This document shows positions 1 through 8,208 of a stretch of DNA of 25,575 bases, one piece after another (position 1 is the first letter of the stretch; each line of letters starts with the position of its first letter). The stretch lies in assembly GCA_900551235.1 (NCBI GenBank), contig URUU01000034.1, forward strand, positions 1 through 25,575, written 5' to 3'. The notes beneath the pieces are model-generated. The model saw only the letters and a list, made by a program, of their open reading frames with translations, had not been told where the DNA came from and made no database searches. This stretch comes from an uncultured Lachnospiraceae bacterium. GTDB taxonomy: Bacteria; Bacillota; Clostridia; Lachnospirales; Lachnospiraceae. Position numbers and translations under genes: made by a program.

Positions 1-27
1 AAGGTTTTAAAGGATTTAGAACAATAA
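1..27 (+). CDS. possible C-terminal tail of an upstream gene (partial)
   Basis: From base 1 one frame reads K-V-L-K-D-L-E-Q and then TAA at 25-27, which would be the last eight residues of a gene starting outside the window. Only this tail is visible, so the product is unknown. It lies 49 bases before the first full gene. If real, that gene may share a transcript with it, because no convincing promoter is visible between them. Confidence 0.4.
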   Translation, partial: KVLKDLEQ

Positions 28-33
28 AAAACA

Positions 34-52
34 GGTAGTTTTTGACACTACC
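34..52 (+). other. small hairpin before the first protease gene
   Basis: GGTAGT and ACTACC form a 6-bp stem with a 7-nt loop between the upstream stop codon and the first complete gene. No U-tract follows, so it is at best a weak terminator or a 5' leader stem. Confidence 0.3.
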
Positions 53-76
53 AAGGCTTAAGTGGAGGAGGACAAA

Positions 77-2323
77 ATGAAAAGAAGATTTCTGGCGTTT
101 GTGTGCTGTTTCGGTATGCTGGCATCTTTGCTGCCGTGCAGTGTAAAGGCAAATGGGAGAACAACGAACGTAAATCTGCTGGAAACACCGGAAGAAGTGG
201 CAGAAGTGTTTTACAGGCAGAATGCATCTCTTAGAAAGAGTAAGGGGGTCACGGCACAGGATCAACAAAATGAGATTCGCAAACGTGTGATCGTAGAGAG
301 TGCACAGACTCTGGAAAATACATACGGAGCAGTAAAGACGTATTACTATACGGTGGGTGGCTACCAGATCTTACTGTATGACAGTGCAGATCAGGCAGAG
401 CTTGCAGTGACAAACCTGAAAAAAGATTACCCGGGAGTACACATTTTTCAGGATATCCCGGTCACACTGGAAGAGGCAGCAAGAGACGGCGATGCAGATG
501 TGCAGGTAGAAATACAGGATGCAGCCGAAAAAGAAGACGAGAGCGAAACAGAGACGGAAATCCAGGCATTTGACGGCATCCATATGATGGGTATGGACAA
601 GTTGAAAGAGGATGCAAAAGACTGGAGCGGCGATGCAACCGTCGCAGTCATCGACAGCGGAATCGATGAGGATCATCCGTGGTTTACAACAAGACTGGAT
701 CGCAAAAACAGTGTCAATCTGGCAGCAGACGGTTTAGGCAAAGATGCATACAATGATCCGAACCAGGGACACGGCACACACGTTGCCGGCATCGTAACCC
801 AGGCAACACCGGTGCAGGTCAAGATCATGGCCGTGCGAGTATTTGACCTGACTGGTTCTGCTTCTTACACAACGATCACACTTGGCGTTGACTATGCGGT
901 ACAGCATAATGCCGATGTTATCAACATGAGTCTTGGATTTGAGATCCTGCCGGGATTTGAAAGCGATGACACCGATTTGATGGATGAAGCCTTTGCAAGA
1001 GCCTTAAAAGCCGGCACAACGGTTTGCGTGGCATCCGGAAACGAGTATACCGATACGGCAAGAAGTTATCCGGCAAGCAGCCGCTGGACGATCGCAGTCG
1101 GATCTCTGGAGCCGGATAAAGACGGAAATTCTTACATTCGCTCTGATTTTTCCAACAACGGAACCCTGCTTGATTTTGCAGCACCGGGAAGAAACATCTT
1201 CAGTGCATGGATCGGCGAGGGCGAGACAACCGAGATCGCAAGCGGAACCTCAATGGCAACGCCGCATCTGGCAGCGGCAGCAGCCTATGTCAAACTGAAA
1301 CATCCGGATTACAACCAGAGAGAAGTTTACTCCGTTTTCCGTGATTATGCCGTAGATCTTGGCGAGCCGGGCAAAGATACCGAGTTTGGATATGGATACG
1401 TAGATTTCACAAATTATGCGGCAGAAGATCAGAACACAGCAAAAAAATATCAGGCGATCACAGCACCGGCTCAGATTAATAAAACGATGAATGATCTGGA
1501 TAAGCCATTTACGATCGATATAGAGTTTTCCAGAGGAAACGGAACCTTAAGCTTTGCAAGTACCGATGAAAAAGTAGCAAAAGTAAATGGCAGTCAGGTT
1601 CAGGTAACGGGAGTCGGCAGCTGTGAGATCGTGATCACCGCATCCGAAACAGACCAGTATTATCAGACCGAAGAGAGGGTAAGGATTCGTGTGGAAAAAG
1701 GACAGCAGATCATCACCGTTCCGGTGACCGAATACCACAAATACCTCTCCGATAAAAACTTCAAGGTAACGGCAAGCATCGAAAAACCGGGCGACGGCAA
1801 ACTGGTATTCCTGGCAAACGAAAATGATGTACTGGAAGTGACCGAAGATGGCTATGTCACCATTTTAGGAACCGGTACGACTCAGATCTACGCAGTGGCA
1901 AAAGCAAGCGATAATTTTGTAAGACAGGTCAGCGATGCAATCACCGTCACCGTAGAGGAAGATCCGAAACCGCAGCCAAAGCCGGATGATGATCAGAATC
2001 AGAACGGCAGCGGAGATCAGAATCAGCAGAACACGGCATCCGTGAAAAAAGCAGTGATCCGCAAAGTGCAGCCGAAAAAAGCACAGGTCAAAGTAACCTG
2101 GAAAAAACAGGCGGCAGCAGGCAGCTACGAGATCCGTTATGCACTTAAGAAAAACATGAAAAATGCAAAGACGGTGAAGGTAAACGGCAAAAAGAGCAGC
2201 ATTACCATCAAAAAGCTGAAATCAGGTAAAAGATATTATATACAGGTACGAGCTGTGAAAAAGAACGGCACCGCAGTGAAAAAGGGAGCATGGAGCACGA
2301 AAAAGAGCGTCCGTGTGAAATAG
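77..2323 (+). CDS. secreted subtilisin-like S8 serine protease with Ig-like domains and Fn3-like C-terminal module
   Basis: Extracellular endopeptidase of the S8 (subtilase) family. I start it at ATG 77, not GTG 62, because GGAGGAGG (64-71) then sits at normal spacing. A signal peptide covers residues 1-26. An I9-like propeptide follows (about 85-135), with a short acidic stretch around 145-165. The catalytic domain (about 170-455) shows all key residues: Asp193 in VAVIDSG, His232 in GHGTHVAG, oxyanion Asn322 in ASGNE and Ser392 in GTSMATPH. Two Ig-like (Big-type) domains occupy about 455-640, then a D/Q/N-rich linker, then a basic Fn3-like domain to the end. There is no LPXTG or SLH motif. 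It heads a run of proteins with the same kind of C-terminus, 42 bases before the first NEAT/LRR gene. Release of haem or cobalamin by cleaving host carrier proteins is an inference from context; general protein digestion is equally possible. Confidence 0.95.
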   Translation: MKRRFLAFVCCFGMLASLLPCSVKANGRTTNVNLLETPEEVAEVFYRQNASLRKSKGVTAQDQQNEIRKRVIVESAQTLENTYGAVKTYYYTVGGYQILLYDSADQAELAVTNLKKDYPGVHIFQDIPVTLEEAARDGDADVQVEIQDAAEKEDESETETEIQAFDGIHMMGMDKLKEDAKDWSGDATVAVIDSGIDEDHPWFTTRLDRKNSVNLAADGLGKDAYNDPNQGHGTHVAGIVTQATPVQVKIMAVRVFDLTGSASYTTITLGVDYAVQHNADVINMSLGFEILPGFESDDTDLMDEAFARALKAGTTVCVASGNEYTDTARSYPASSRWTIAVGSLEPDKDGNSYIRSDFSNNGTLLDFAAPGRNIFSAWIGEGETTEIASGTSMATPHLAAAAAYVKLKHPDYNQREVYSVFRDYAVDLGEPGKDTEFGYGYVDFTNYAAEDQNTAKKYQAITAPAQINKTMNDLDKPFTIDIEFSRGNGTLSFASTDEKVAKVNGSQVQVTGVGSCEIVITASETDQYYQTEERVRIRVEKGQQIITVPVTEYHKYLSDKNFKVTASIEKPGDGKLVFLANENDVLEVTEDGYVTILGTGTTQIYAVAKASDNFVRQVSDAITVTVEEDPKPQPKPDDDQNQNGSGDQNQQNTASVKKAVIRKVQPKKAQVKVTWKKQAAAGSYEIRYALKKNMKNAKTVKVNGKKSSITIKKLKSGKRYYIQVRAVKKNGTAVKKGAWSTKKSVRVK

Positions 2324-2365
2324 AAAAGTACAGGAAGAAATCTTTGCAGAGAAAGGAAGAAAAGC

Positions 2366-4723
2366 ATGAGAAAGAAATTTGGTTATCAGGCAATGGCAGC
2401 GATCTTTGCAGCGGCAATGATCGTATCTGGAGCCGGAATGTATCAGACAACGGCAAAAGCAGCCGAAGGGCAGATCCGGACACCGCAGCAGAAAACAGCG
2501 GTCGAAACACAGGAGTCTGCAAAACTGAAGGCAGAAGCCGCATCCGTAGATCCGACCGAGGACGGAGAATACACTCTGACCTTTGAGGCAAAACAGGAAG
2601 GCAGCGACGAAGAATCCATGCTGGCAGGCTATTTTGACCCGAAAGCAAAACTGACCGTTGAGAACGGAAAAATGTATGTAACCTTTTTAAATACCAAGCT
2701 TTCCGATTTTCTCCTTGATTTCACAGTGGCATCAGACGGAACGTATACACAGACTGAGAAGACTGGTTTCGGTGAGCCGGACGGAACCGGAAGCTACGCC
2801 ATGTATGAGTACAAGATGGAGATCACAAAGCCATCGGAAGTCAACAAAGGAGCAGCACTTGTCTCAGCGATGGGCGGTCAGAACAGTGACATTGGAAATT
2901 TTGACAAATACCTCAAGACGGACTTCACTTTCCTGACACTGGAAAAAGGCTGGAGCGGATACGATGCATCCAAAACAGAAGACAAACCGACCGGGGCAGC
3001 AGCACTCAACGAAGCACTTCGCGATTACGGCATGGACAAAGACAATGACGGAACCGTTACAGCAGAAGAAGTAGCTCGGTATGGCGGAACCACACTGGAT
3101 TTAAGTGAGTGCAACTTAAGTGAGATAGGACTTCTGCGTTATTTGCCATCTCAGATCATAACGTTAAATCTCTCAAACAATGAGATCACAGCGATTCCGG
3201 AAGGACTGCTGGATAACCTGACCAGTCTGGAAAATTTTTATATCGAGCACAACAAGATCACAGAAATTCCGGCAGGACTGTTTAAAAACAACCACAGCCT
3301 GGATTGGATTTCCTTTACCGGCAATCAGATTTCCTCTCTGAAAGATAACACCTTTGAAGGGCTGGATGCTCTGACGATCCTCGATCTGGAAGGAAACCAG
3401 ATCCGGGAGGTTTCCCAAAATGCCCTGACCGGCATGCCAAAACTTCAGCAACTCTCCTTTGTGGGAAATGGACTGGAAGATCTGAAGGATGATGTGTTAA
3501 AACCGCTTGCCGGATCTTTGCGGTGGCTGTTTTTACAGGAAAATAACATTGAGAGCCTGCCAAAGACCGTGGAAGATCTTTCTTCCCTTGAAGAACTCAA
3601 TGCATACGACAACGGTATGAAAGACATCGCAAAAGTAGATTTTTCAAAACTTCCACAGCTTCAGGAAGTCAACTTCATGCACAATGAGATTCGTGAAATC
3701 CCGTCCGGAACGTTTGCGAAGAATGAAAAGCTGGCAGGGCTGGATTTGTATGACAATCTGCTGACTACGATGTCACCGGATACCCTTCCGGCAACAGCAG
3801 TTCTGAGAAAACTGGATATCCGCCTGAACAACATTCAGGTCGTAGACCGCAAACTGATCATGAAAAGCAAGAGCTTTAACAAATTCTATCCGCAGAAAAG
3901 TGCGATGAGTCTGAAGATCGAAAAAGACGGCGAAAACGGCGTGAAATGGTCACAGGAACTGAGTATTCTGGATTTGCTGTACTGGTTCGATGCAACGAAC
4001 GATGCAAAAGTCGAAGAAGCACAGTCTGTTGATGAATACAGAGAATTTCTGAAAGACAAAGGCTATGAAGACCGCGATATCGTGGATGTTTTAAATGACC
4101 AGTACTATGACTGGGAGATTATTACCAGCATCGAAAAGAAAAACGCAGACGGAACCTACGAAACCGTATGGAAGAGTACGGATGATGATAAGGCAGACCT
4201 GGCAGGAGGAGCCTTTGCAACAGCAGAAAAAGGCACATACCGCGTCGTAAAAGATCTGTATTCCGGAAACAGCGGACTGCTGTTCTATCGTTTCAGCGTA
4301 TTTTCAAACGAGGTCAATACAGCACAGCAGAACAATGTGACACCGGGTACAGACAAGCCGAATAATGGAAGTAACAGCAATACAAACGGCGGTAACAACG
4401 GAAACAGTGCAAATCCGGGAAATACAGCGGTGAAAAAACCGGCAAAGGTGAAAAAAGTAACGGCAAAGGCAAAAAAACGCACTGCAGTGATCAGCTGGAA
4501 AAAGGTAAAAGGTGCATCCGGTTATGAAGTTTACCGTTCTACAAAGAAAAACGGAAAATACAAAAAGATCAAGACGATCAAAAAAGCAGGAACGGTTCGC
4601 TTTACAGACAAAAAGCTGAAAAAAGGGTTCGCTTATTACTATAAAGTCAGAGCTTACAGAAAAACAGCTGTTGCGAAAGTGTATGGAAACGATTCGGCTG
4701 CAAAAAAAGTAAAAATAAAGTAA
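2366..4723 (+). CDS. secreted NEAT / EF-hand / leucine-rich repeat protein with Fn3-like C-terminal module (IlsA-like)
   Basis: Surface protein resembling Bacillus IlsA and part of streptococcal Shr, which bind haem or haemoproteins. A signal peptide spans residues 1-33. A NEAT domain (about 62-190) is recognised by DGEYTLTFEA, the SMLAGYF helix and the NGKMYVTFLN strand. A canonical EF-hand loop lies at 224-235 (DKDNDGTVTAEE). About ten leucine-rich repeats (242-500) carry LxxLxLxxNxI cores. A shared beta-rich region follows (505-665), then an N/G/S linker and a basic Fn3-like domain (about 695-785). The NEAT pocket strand reads NFDKYL, so the iron-ligating first Tyr of the canonical YxxxY motif is Phe. 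Its next neighbour has the same NEAT-to-Fn3 order, so the two are tandem paralogues. It follows the protease by 42 bases with no terminator and has a GAAAGGAAG ribosome binding site. Haem binding is not assured. Confidence 0.9.
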   Translation: MRKKFGYQAMAAIFAAAMIVSGAGMYQTTAKAAEGQIRTPQQKTAVETQESAKLKAEAASVDPTEDGEYTLTFEAKQEGSDEESMLAGYFDPKAKLTVENGKMYVTFLNTKLSDFLLDFTVASDGTYTQTEKTGFGEPDGTGSYAMYEYKMEITKPSEVNKGAALVSAMGGQNSDIGNFDKYLKTDFTFLTLEKGWSGYDASKTEDKPTGAAALNEALRDYGMDKDNDGTVTAEEVARYGGTTLDLSECNLSEIGLLRYLPSQIITLNLSNNEITAIPEGLLDNLTSLENFYIEHNKITEIPAGLFKNNHSLDWISFTGNQISSLKDNTFEGLDALTILDLEGNQIREVSQNALTGMPKLQQLSFVGNGLEDLKDDVLKPLAGSLRWLFLQENNIESLPKTVEDLSSLEELNAYDNGMKDIAKVDFSKLPQLQEVNFMHNEIREIPSGTFAKNEKLAGLDLYDNLLTTMSPDTLPATAVLRKLDIRLNNIQVVDRKLIMKSKSFNKFYPQKSAMSLKIEKDGENGVKWSQELSILDLLYWFDATNDAKVEEAQSVDEYREFLKDKGYEDRDIVDVLNDQYYDWEIITSIEKKNADGTYETVWKSTDDDKADLAGGAFATAEKGTYRVVKDLYSGNSGLLFYRFSVFSNEVNTAQQNNVTPGTDKPNNGSNSNTNGGNNGNSANPGNTAVKKPAKVKKVTAKAKKRTAVISWKKVKGASGYEVYRSTKKNGKYKKIKTIKKAGTVRFTDKKLKKGFAYYYKVRAYRKTAVAKVYGNDSAAKKVKIK

Positions 4724-4793
4724 ACATTAAAGTAAGATATCACGACGCAACAGATTCAAAGGAAAATGTACCAAAACGAGGAGGAAACAGAAT

Positions 4794-7700
4794 ATGAAGA
4801 AAAAATTTGTATGCCAGCTGCTTGCCCTTTCCATGACTGCTGTCATGGCAGTTCCACAGGCAGGACTGCCGGTATTTGCCGCATCTGCAGCAAATACACA
4901 GCAGGCACAGCTCAAAGAAGAAGCAAAAGTCGGAACAGAGATCACACAGCTTGAAGGATCAACCAGCTGGATGACAGGGACCCTGGAAAAAATCGTGCTT
5001 TCTGAGATTACTTCCGATTCTGCTTACTGCAAGGCGATTACGGGCATCAGCGTCAACGGTGTAGATTATGTGGCAGACTGGAATGAAGAAGATGATACAC
5101 TGGTATACAGTGCCGGCTGGCTTGGTATGACGATCTACAGCGGAGCATTCAAAGAAGGCGAAAATACGATCGTGATCAAAGCTGACGGTTACCTAGACAA
5201 AACCATCCTCTTTACAAAAGCAGAAAATGAGTGCACGTTTGTAAGCCAGTCCGACGGAAACGGTGGTCAGGAACCGGAAGTACTGGATAAAACAGCTCTG
5301 ACGGAAAAACTGGAAGAAGCAAAAGCACTGATACAAGGCGATAAGAGCGACGAGGAATGGGAAGATCTCCAGAGTGCGATCACAGCAGCAGAACATACAT
5401 TAAGAGTGGCAACCACGCAGGCTTCCTTAAATACTGCACTGGAAGATCTGACAAAAGCAATGGAGAAATTTACCACAGGGCTGACTGCACCGACTGTTAC
5501 CGCAGTTGCTTACGATGGCAACGAACTGACCATCGAAGAGATCAATCATTATTCCGATGATGCCAACTGGAAAGCTTACGGACAGTCCATTTCCGGAGTG
5601 ACCGTAAACGGAACCGAATACAAAGAATACACCAATGATGATGATCCGGAAAGCGTTTACAGCCTTTCTGTACTGCACGGACTGACAATCGGTTCCGGCA
5701 AATTTACAGAAGGAAGAAACGCGATCGTGATCAAAGCAAAAGGTTACAAAGATAAAACGGTTGTATTTGCAAAATCCGGTGATACCTGCGTACTGATCAG
5801 TCAGACAGACGGGGACAGCGAACCTGTCACACCGCCGCAGCCAACCATCAAAGATCCGACCGAAGACGGTGTATATACTTTAACTTTTAAGACAACAAAA
5901 ACCGACAGTGAAGAAGACTCCATGCTGGGCAGTTTCTTTGCAGCAAAAGCAAAACTGCAGGTAAAAGACGGAAAAATGACACTGACCATGCTAAATACCG
6001 GAAGTGCCAGAATGATGCTTGATTTTACTATTGGAAAAGACGGTACTTATCCGGCTGCCGAGAAGAAAGGCTACGGAGAAGCCGATGCTCAGGGAGCTTA
6101 CACCGCATACGAGTACAGCATGGAAATTTCAGATCTGTCAGAAGTACATTCTTCGGCAGCACTTGTTACCATGATGGGCGGAAGCGATGCAGACAAAGGC
6201 AATTATGATAAATATATGAAGGCAAATATCAGTTTCACATCCCTTGCAAAAGGATGGAAAGGCTATACCGACGAAGTGAACGGTGAGCAGAAACTGATCA
6301 ACAAGCTGATCGAGCAGGGATATGACCTGAACGATGACGGCGAGATCAGTGCAGATGAGCTGGCAGCAATCTCCGAGAGTGTGGATCTTTCCAACTGCGG
6401 ACTGACAGACGTTTCCTTATTAAAAGGGCTGACAGACAAAGTAACCAGCCTGGATCTTTCCGAAAACCAGATCACCAGCCTGCCGGACGGACTGCTGGAT
6501 CATATGACTGCTCTTACCAGCTTTTATGCAGATTCTAACTATATCGAAGAACTTCCGGAAAACTTCTTTGCAAACAATAAAAACCTGCAGTGGGTATCCA
6601 TGCGTGCAAATAAATTAAAGAAGATCAACAAAAGCGATTTTGCGGGACTTACAGAGCTGAAATATCTGGAGCTGGACAACAATCAGATCGAAACGATCGC
6701 AAAGGGAGCTTTTGACGGCGATGCGGCACTGGATCAGTTTGGATTATCCGGCAACTTCCTGGAAAGCCTTCCGGAAGGTCTGTTTAAAGATGCCGGAGCA
6801 TCCATGACCTTTTTGAATATTTCCGGAAATATGTTTGAGACACTGCCATCTGCCATCAGCGATGCAGTAAAATTAAAGAAACTGATCGCATACAATAACG
6901 TACTGACCAGCATTGCCGATGTGGATTTTGGCAAAATGGCAGATCTTACGGAAATCAACTTCATGAAAAACTATATTGCAGAGATCAAAGACGGAACCTT
7001 TGCAAAGAACAGCCACCTGCTGTCAGTCGATCTGCATGACAATCAGCTGACAAAACTCTCAGGAAGTGTATTTGCAGATACCTTTGAGAACAGCAGAGGA
7101 GATGGCAAACTGCAGAAACTGGATATCACCCTCAACAACATCCGCGTCGTAGATCCGGCTTTAATGAAAAAATGTGATACCTCCATCAACAAATTTTATC
7201 CGCAGAAGACAGCACTCTCCCTGACATTGAAAAAAGAGAGTGACACCCAGATCAGCTGGAGTCAGGATCTGAGCATGCTGGATCTGGTATTCTGGTTTGA
7301 TCAGACCGTAAGCGATGAGCAGAGAGAACTGGAGACACCGGAAGATTACCGGGCAATGCTGGAGCAGAACGGTTGGAAAGGCAAAACCATCACAGAAATC
7401 CTTCTTGCAAAGAACGATTCTTATGACTGGGATGTTATCACAGAAGTGCAGAAGAAAAATGCAGACGGAAGCTGGACAACCGTATCCGACAACACCGTAA
7501 CAAGAGAGGCGGAAGCACTGACCGGAAGTTTCAAAGTAACGGATAAAGGCGTATACCGTATCCTGAAAATGGTGAATACAACCCTGAACGGTTCCAAACA
7601 GTATCGCTTTACTGCATACTCCAACGTGATCGATCTGTCTGCAAAGGACGGAAACAACAATAATAGCAATAATAACGGAAATAACAATAACAGCAACAAC

Positions 7701-8057
7701 AATCATAACAGTAATACAAACAACGGCACAAACGGAAATCAGAATCCGGGCACACAGACCATTGTCAAACCGGCAAAAGTAACAAAACTGACCGTAACTT
7801 CCAAGAAGAAAAAAGTAACTCTGAAATGGAAGAAAAACAGCAAAGCAACCGGATACGAAATCTATCGTGCCACAAAGAAAAACGGCAAGTACAAAAAGAT
7901 CAAAACGATCAAAAAAGCAGCTGCCGCAACATTCACAGACAGCAAAGTAAAGAAAGGCAAAACTTACTATTATAAAGTAAGAGCTTACAAGACCGTAAAA
8001 GGAAACAAAGCAAACGGAAAATTCAGTGCTGTCAGAAAAGTGAAGATCAAAAAATAA
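4794..8057 (+). CDS. secreted Shr-like protein: HID-FIVAR-HID-NEAT-EF-hand-LRR-Fn3
   Basis: Large surface protein (1087 aa) combining modules known from haemoglobin and haem capture. A signal peptide spans residues 1-32. Two copies of the Shr-like haemoglobin-interacting domain (PF07550, formerly DUF1533) lie at about 62-142 and 233-335. Each shows ISxVTVNG-x-Y, a glycine-led LTIxSGxF strand and an IVIKAxGYxDKT end. A helical FIVAR-type segment (164-227) separates them. NEAT follows at 353-483 (DGVYTLTF, SMLGSFF, DGKMTLTMLN), then an EF-hand loop 511-522 (DLNDDGEISADE), leucine-rich repeats 528-790, the same post-LRR region as the upstream paralogue, an Asn-rich linker (about 965-995) and a basic Fn3-like domain. 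The NEAT pocket strand is NYDKYM: the first Tyr is kept but the partner is shifted (YxxY with Met at +4). The GAGGAGGA ribosome binding site at 4779-4786 fixes the start. It sits 70 bases after its paralogue with no visible terminator. Confidence 0.9.
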   Translation: MKKKFVCQLLALSMTAVMAVPQAGLPVFAASAANTQQAQLKEEAKVGTEITQLEGSTSWMTGTLEKIVLSEITSDSAYCKAITGISVNGVDYVADWNEEDDTLVYSAGWLGMTIYSGAFKEGENTIVIKADGYLDKTILFTKAENECTFVSQSDGNGGQEPEVLDKTALTEKLEEAKALIQGDKSDEEWEDLQSAITAAEHTLRVATTQASLNTALEDLTKAMEKFTTGLTAPTVTAVAYDGNELTIEEINHYSDDANWKAYGQSISGVTVNGTEYKEYTNDDDPESVYSLSVLHGLTIGSGKFTEGRNAIVIKAKGYKDKTVVFAKSGDTCVLISQTDGDSEPVTPPQPTIKDPTEDGVYTLTFKTTKTDSEEDSMLGSFFAAKAKLQVKDGKMTLTMLNTGSARMMLDFTIGKDGTYPAAEKKGYGEADAQGAYTAYEYSMEISDLSEVHSSAALVTMMGGSDADKGNYDKYMKANISFTSLAKGWKGYTDEVNGEQKLINKLIEQGYDLNDDGEISADELAAISESVDLSNCGLTDVSLLKGLTDKVTSLDLSENQITSLPDGLLDHMTALTSFYADSNYIEELPENFFANNKNLQWVSMRANKLKKINKSDFAGLTELKYLELDNNQIETIAKGAFDGDAALDQFGLSGNFLESLPEGLFKDAGASMTFLNISGNMFETLPSAISDAVKLKKLIAYNNVLTSIADVDFGKMADLTEINFMKNYIAEIKDGTFAKNSHLLSVDLHDNQLTKLSGSVFADTFENSRGDGKLQKLDITLNNIRVVDPALMKKCDTSINKFYPQKTALSLTLKKESDTQISWSQDLSMLDLVFWFDQTVSDEQRELETPEDYRAMLEQNGWKGKTITEILLAKNDSYDWDVITEVQKKNADGSWTTVSDNTVTREAEALTGSFKVTDKGVYRILKMVNTTLNGSKQYRFTAYSNVIDLSAKDGNNNNSNNNGNNNNSNNNHNSNTNNGTNGNQNPGTQTIVKPAKVTKLTVTSKKKKVTLKWKKNSKATGYEIYRATKKNGKYKKIKTIKKAAAATFTDSKVKKGKTYYYKVRAYKTVKGNKANGKFSAVRKVKIKK
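7712..8057 (+). repeat. copy 1 of a 346-bp near-identical direct repeat (linker + Fn3-like module)
   Basis: The last 346 bases of this gene match the last 346 bases of the next gene (12783-13128) without indels and with about 16 mismatches counted by eye. The match starts in the Asn/Gly linker and ends exactly at the stop codons. It is far closer than the rest of either gene, which suggests recent duplication or gene conversion of the C-terminal module. Confidence 0.9.
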
Positions 8058-8094
8058 CAAAAACTGCAAATAATAACAAAATTCCCCCTTCTGG

Positions 8095-8126
8095 TTGGAA
8101 AAAATATCTTCAAAATGTGTTACAAT
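8095..8126 (+). promoter_or_regulatory. possible extended -10 promoter for the toroid/DUF4430 gene
   Basis: TACAAT at 8121-8126 is preceded by TGT, giving an extended -10. The best -35-like hexamer is TTGGAA (8095-8100), but the 20-nt spacing is long. It lies in the widest gap (151 bases) of the surface-protein block, just before a GC-rich hairpin, so the downstream genes may have their own start site. Confidence 0.4.
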
Positions 8127-8140
8127 ATAGAACAGTAACA

Positions 8141-8168
8141 GGCAGGCCTCGCAAAAGCGGGGCTTGTT
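8141..8168 (+). terminator. hairpin in the 5' leader of the toroid/DUF4430 gene (weak terminator or attenuator)
   Basis: AGGCCTCGC (8144-8152) pairs with GCGGGGCTT (8157-8165) across an AAAA loop, with two G-U pairs and possible extension at the base. It is followed by the pyrimidine-rich TTTCTCT. It lies between the possible promoter and the ribosome binding site at 8195-8202, so it could terminate upstream transcripts or attenuate the downstream one. Confidence 0.5.
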
Positions 8169-8208
8169 TCTCTGTAATATAAAATCAGCAAAGAAGAGGA
8201 GAAAAGCG

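Noticed and set aside
42..70. TTGACA at 42-47 as a promoter for the first protease
   Set aside because: At 17-base spacing the -10 position is the ribosome binding site itself (GAGGAG), so no usable promoter results.
8058..8208. Cobalamin riboswitch before the toroid/DUF4430 gene
   Set aside because: The gap is only 151 bases and I see no B12-box-like conserved core, only one simple hairpin.
8164..8208. TTG 8164 as the start of the giant protein
   Set aside because: It lies inside the leader hairpin, lacks a ribosome binding site and would put a charged stretch before the signal peptide; ATG 8209 follows a strong site.
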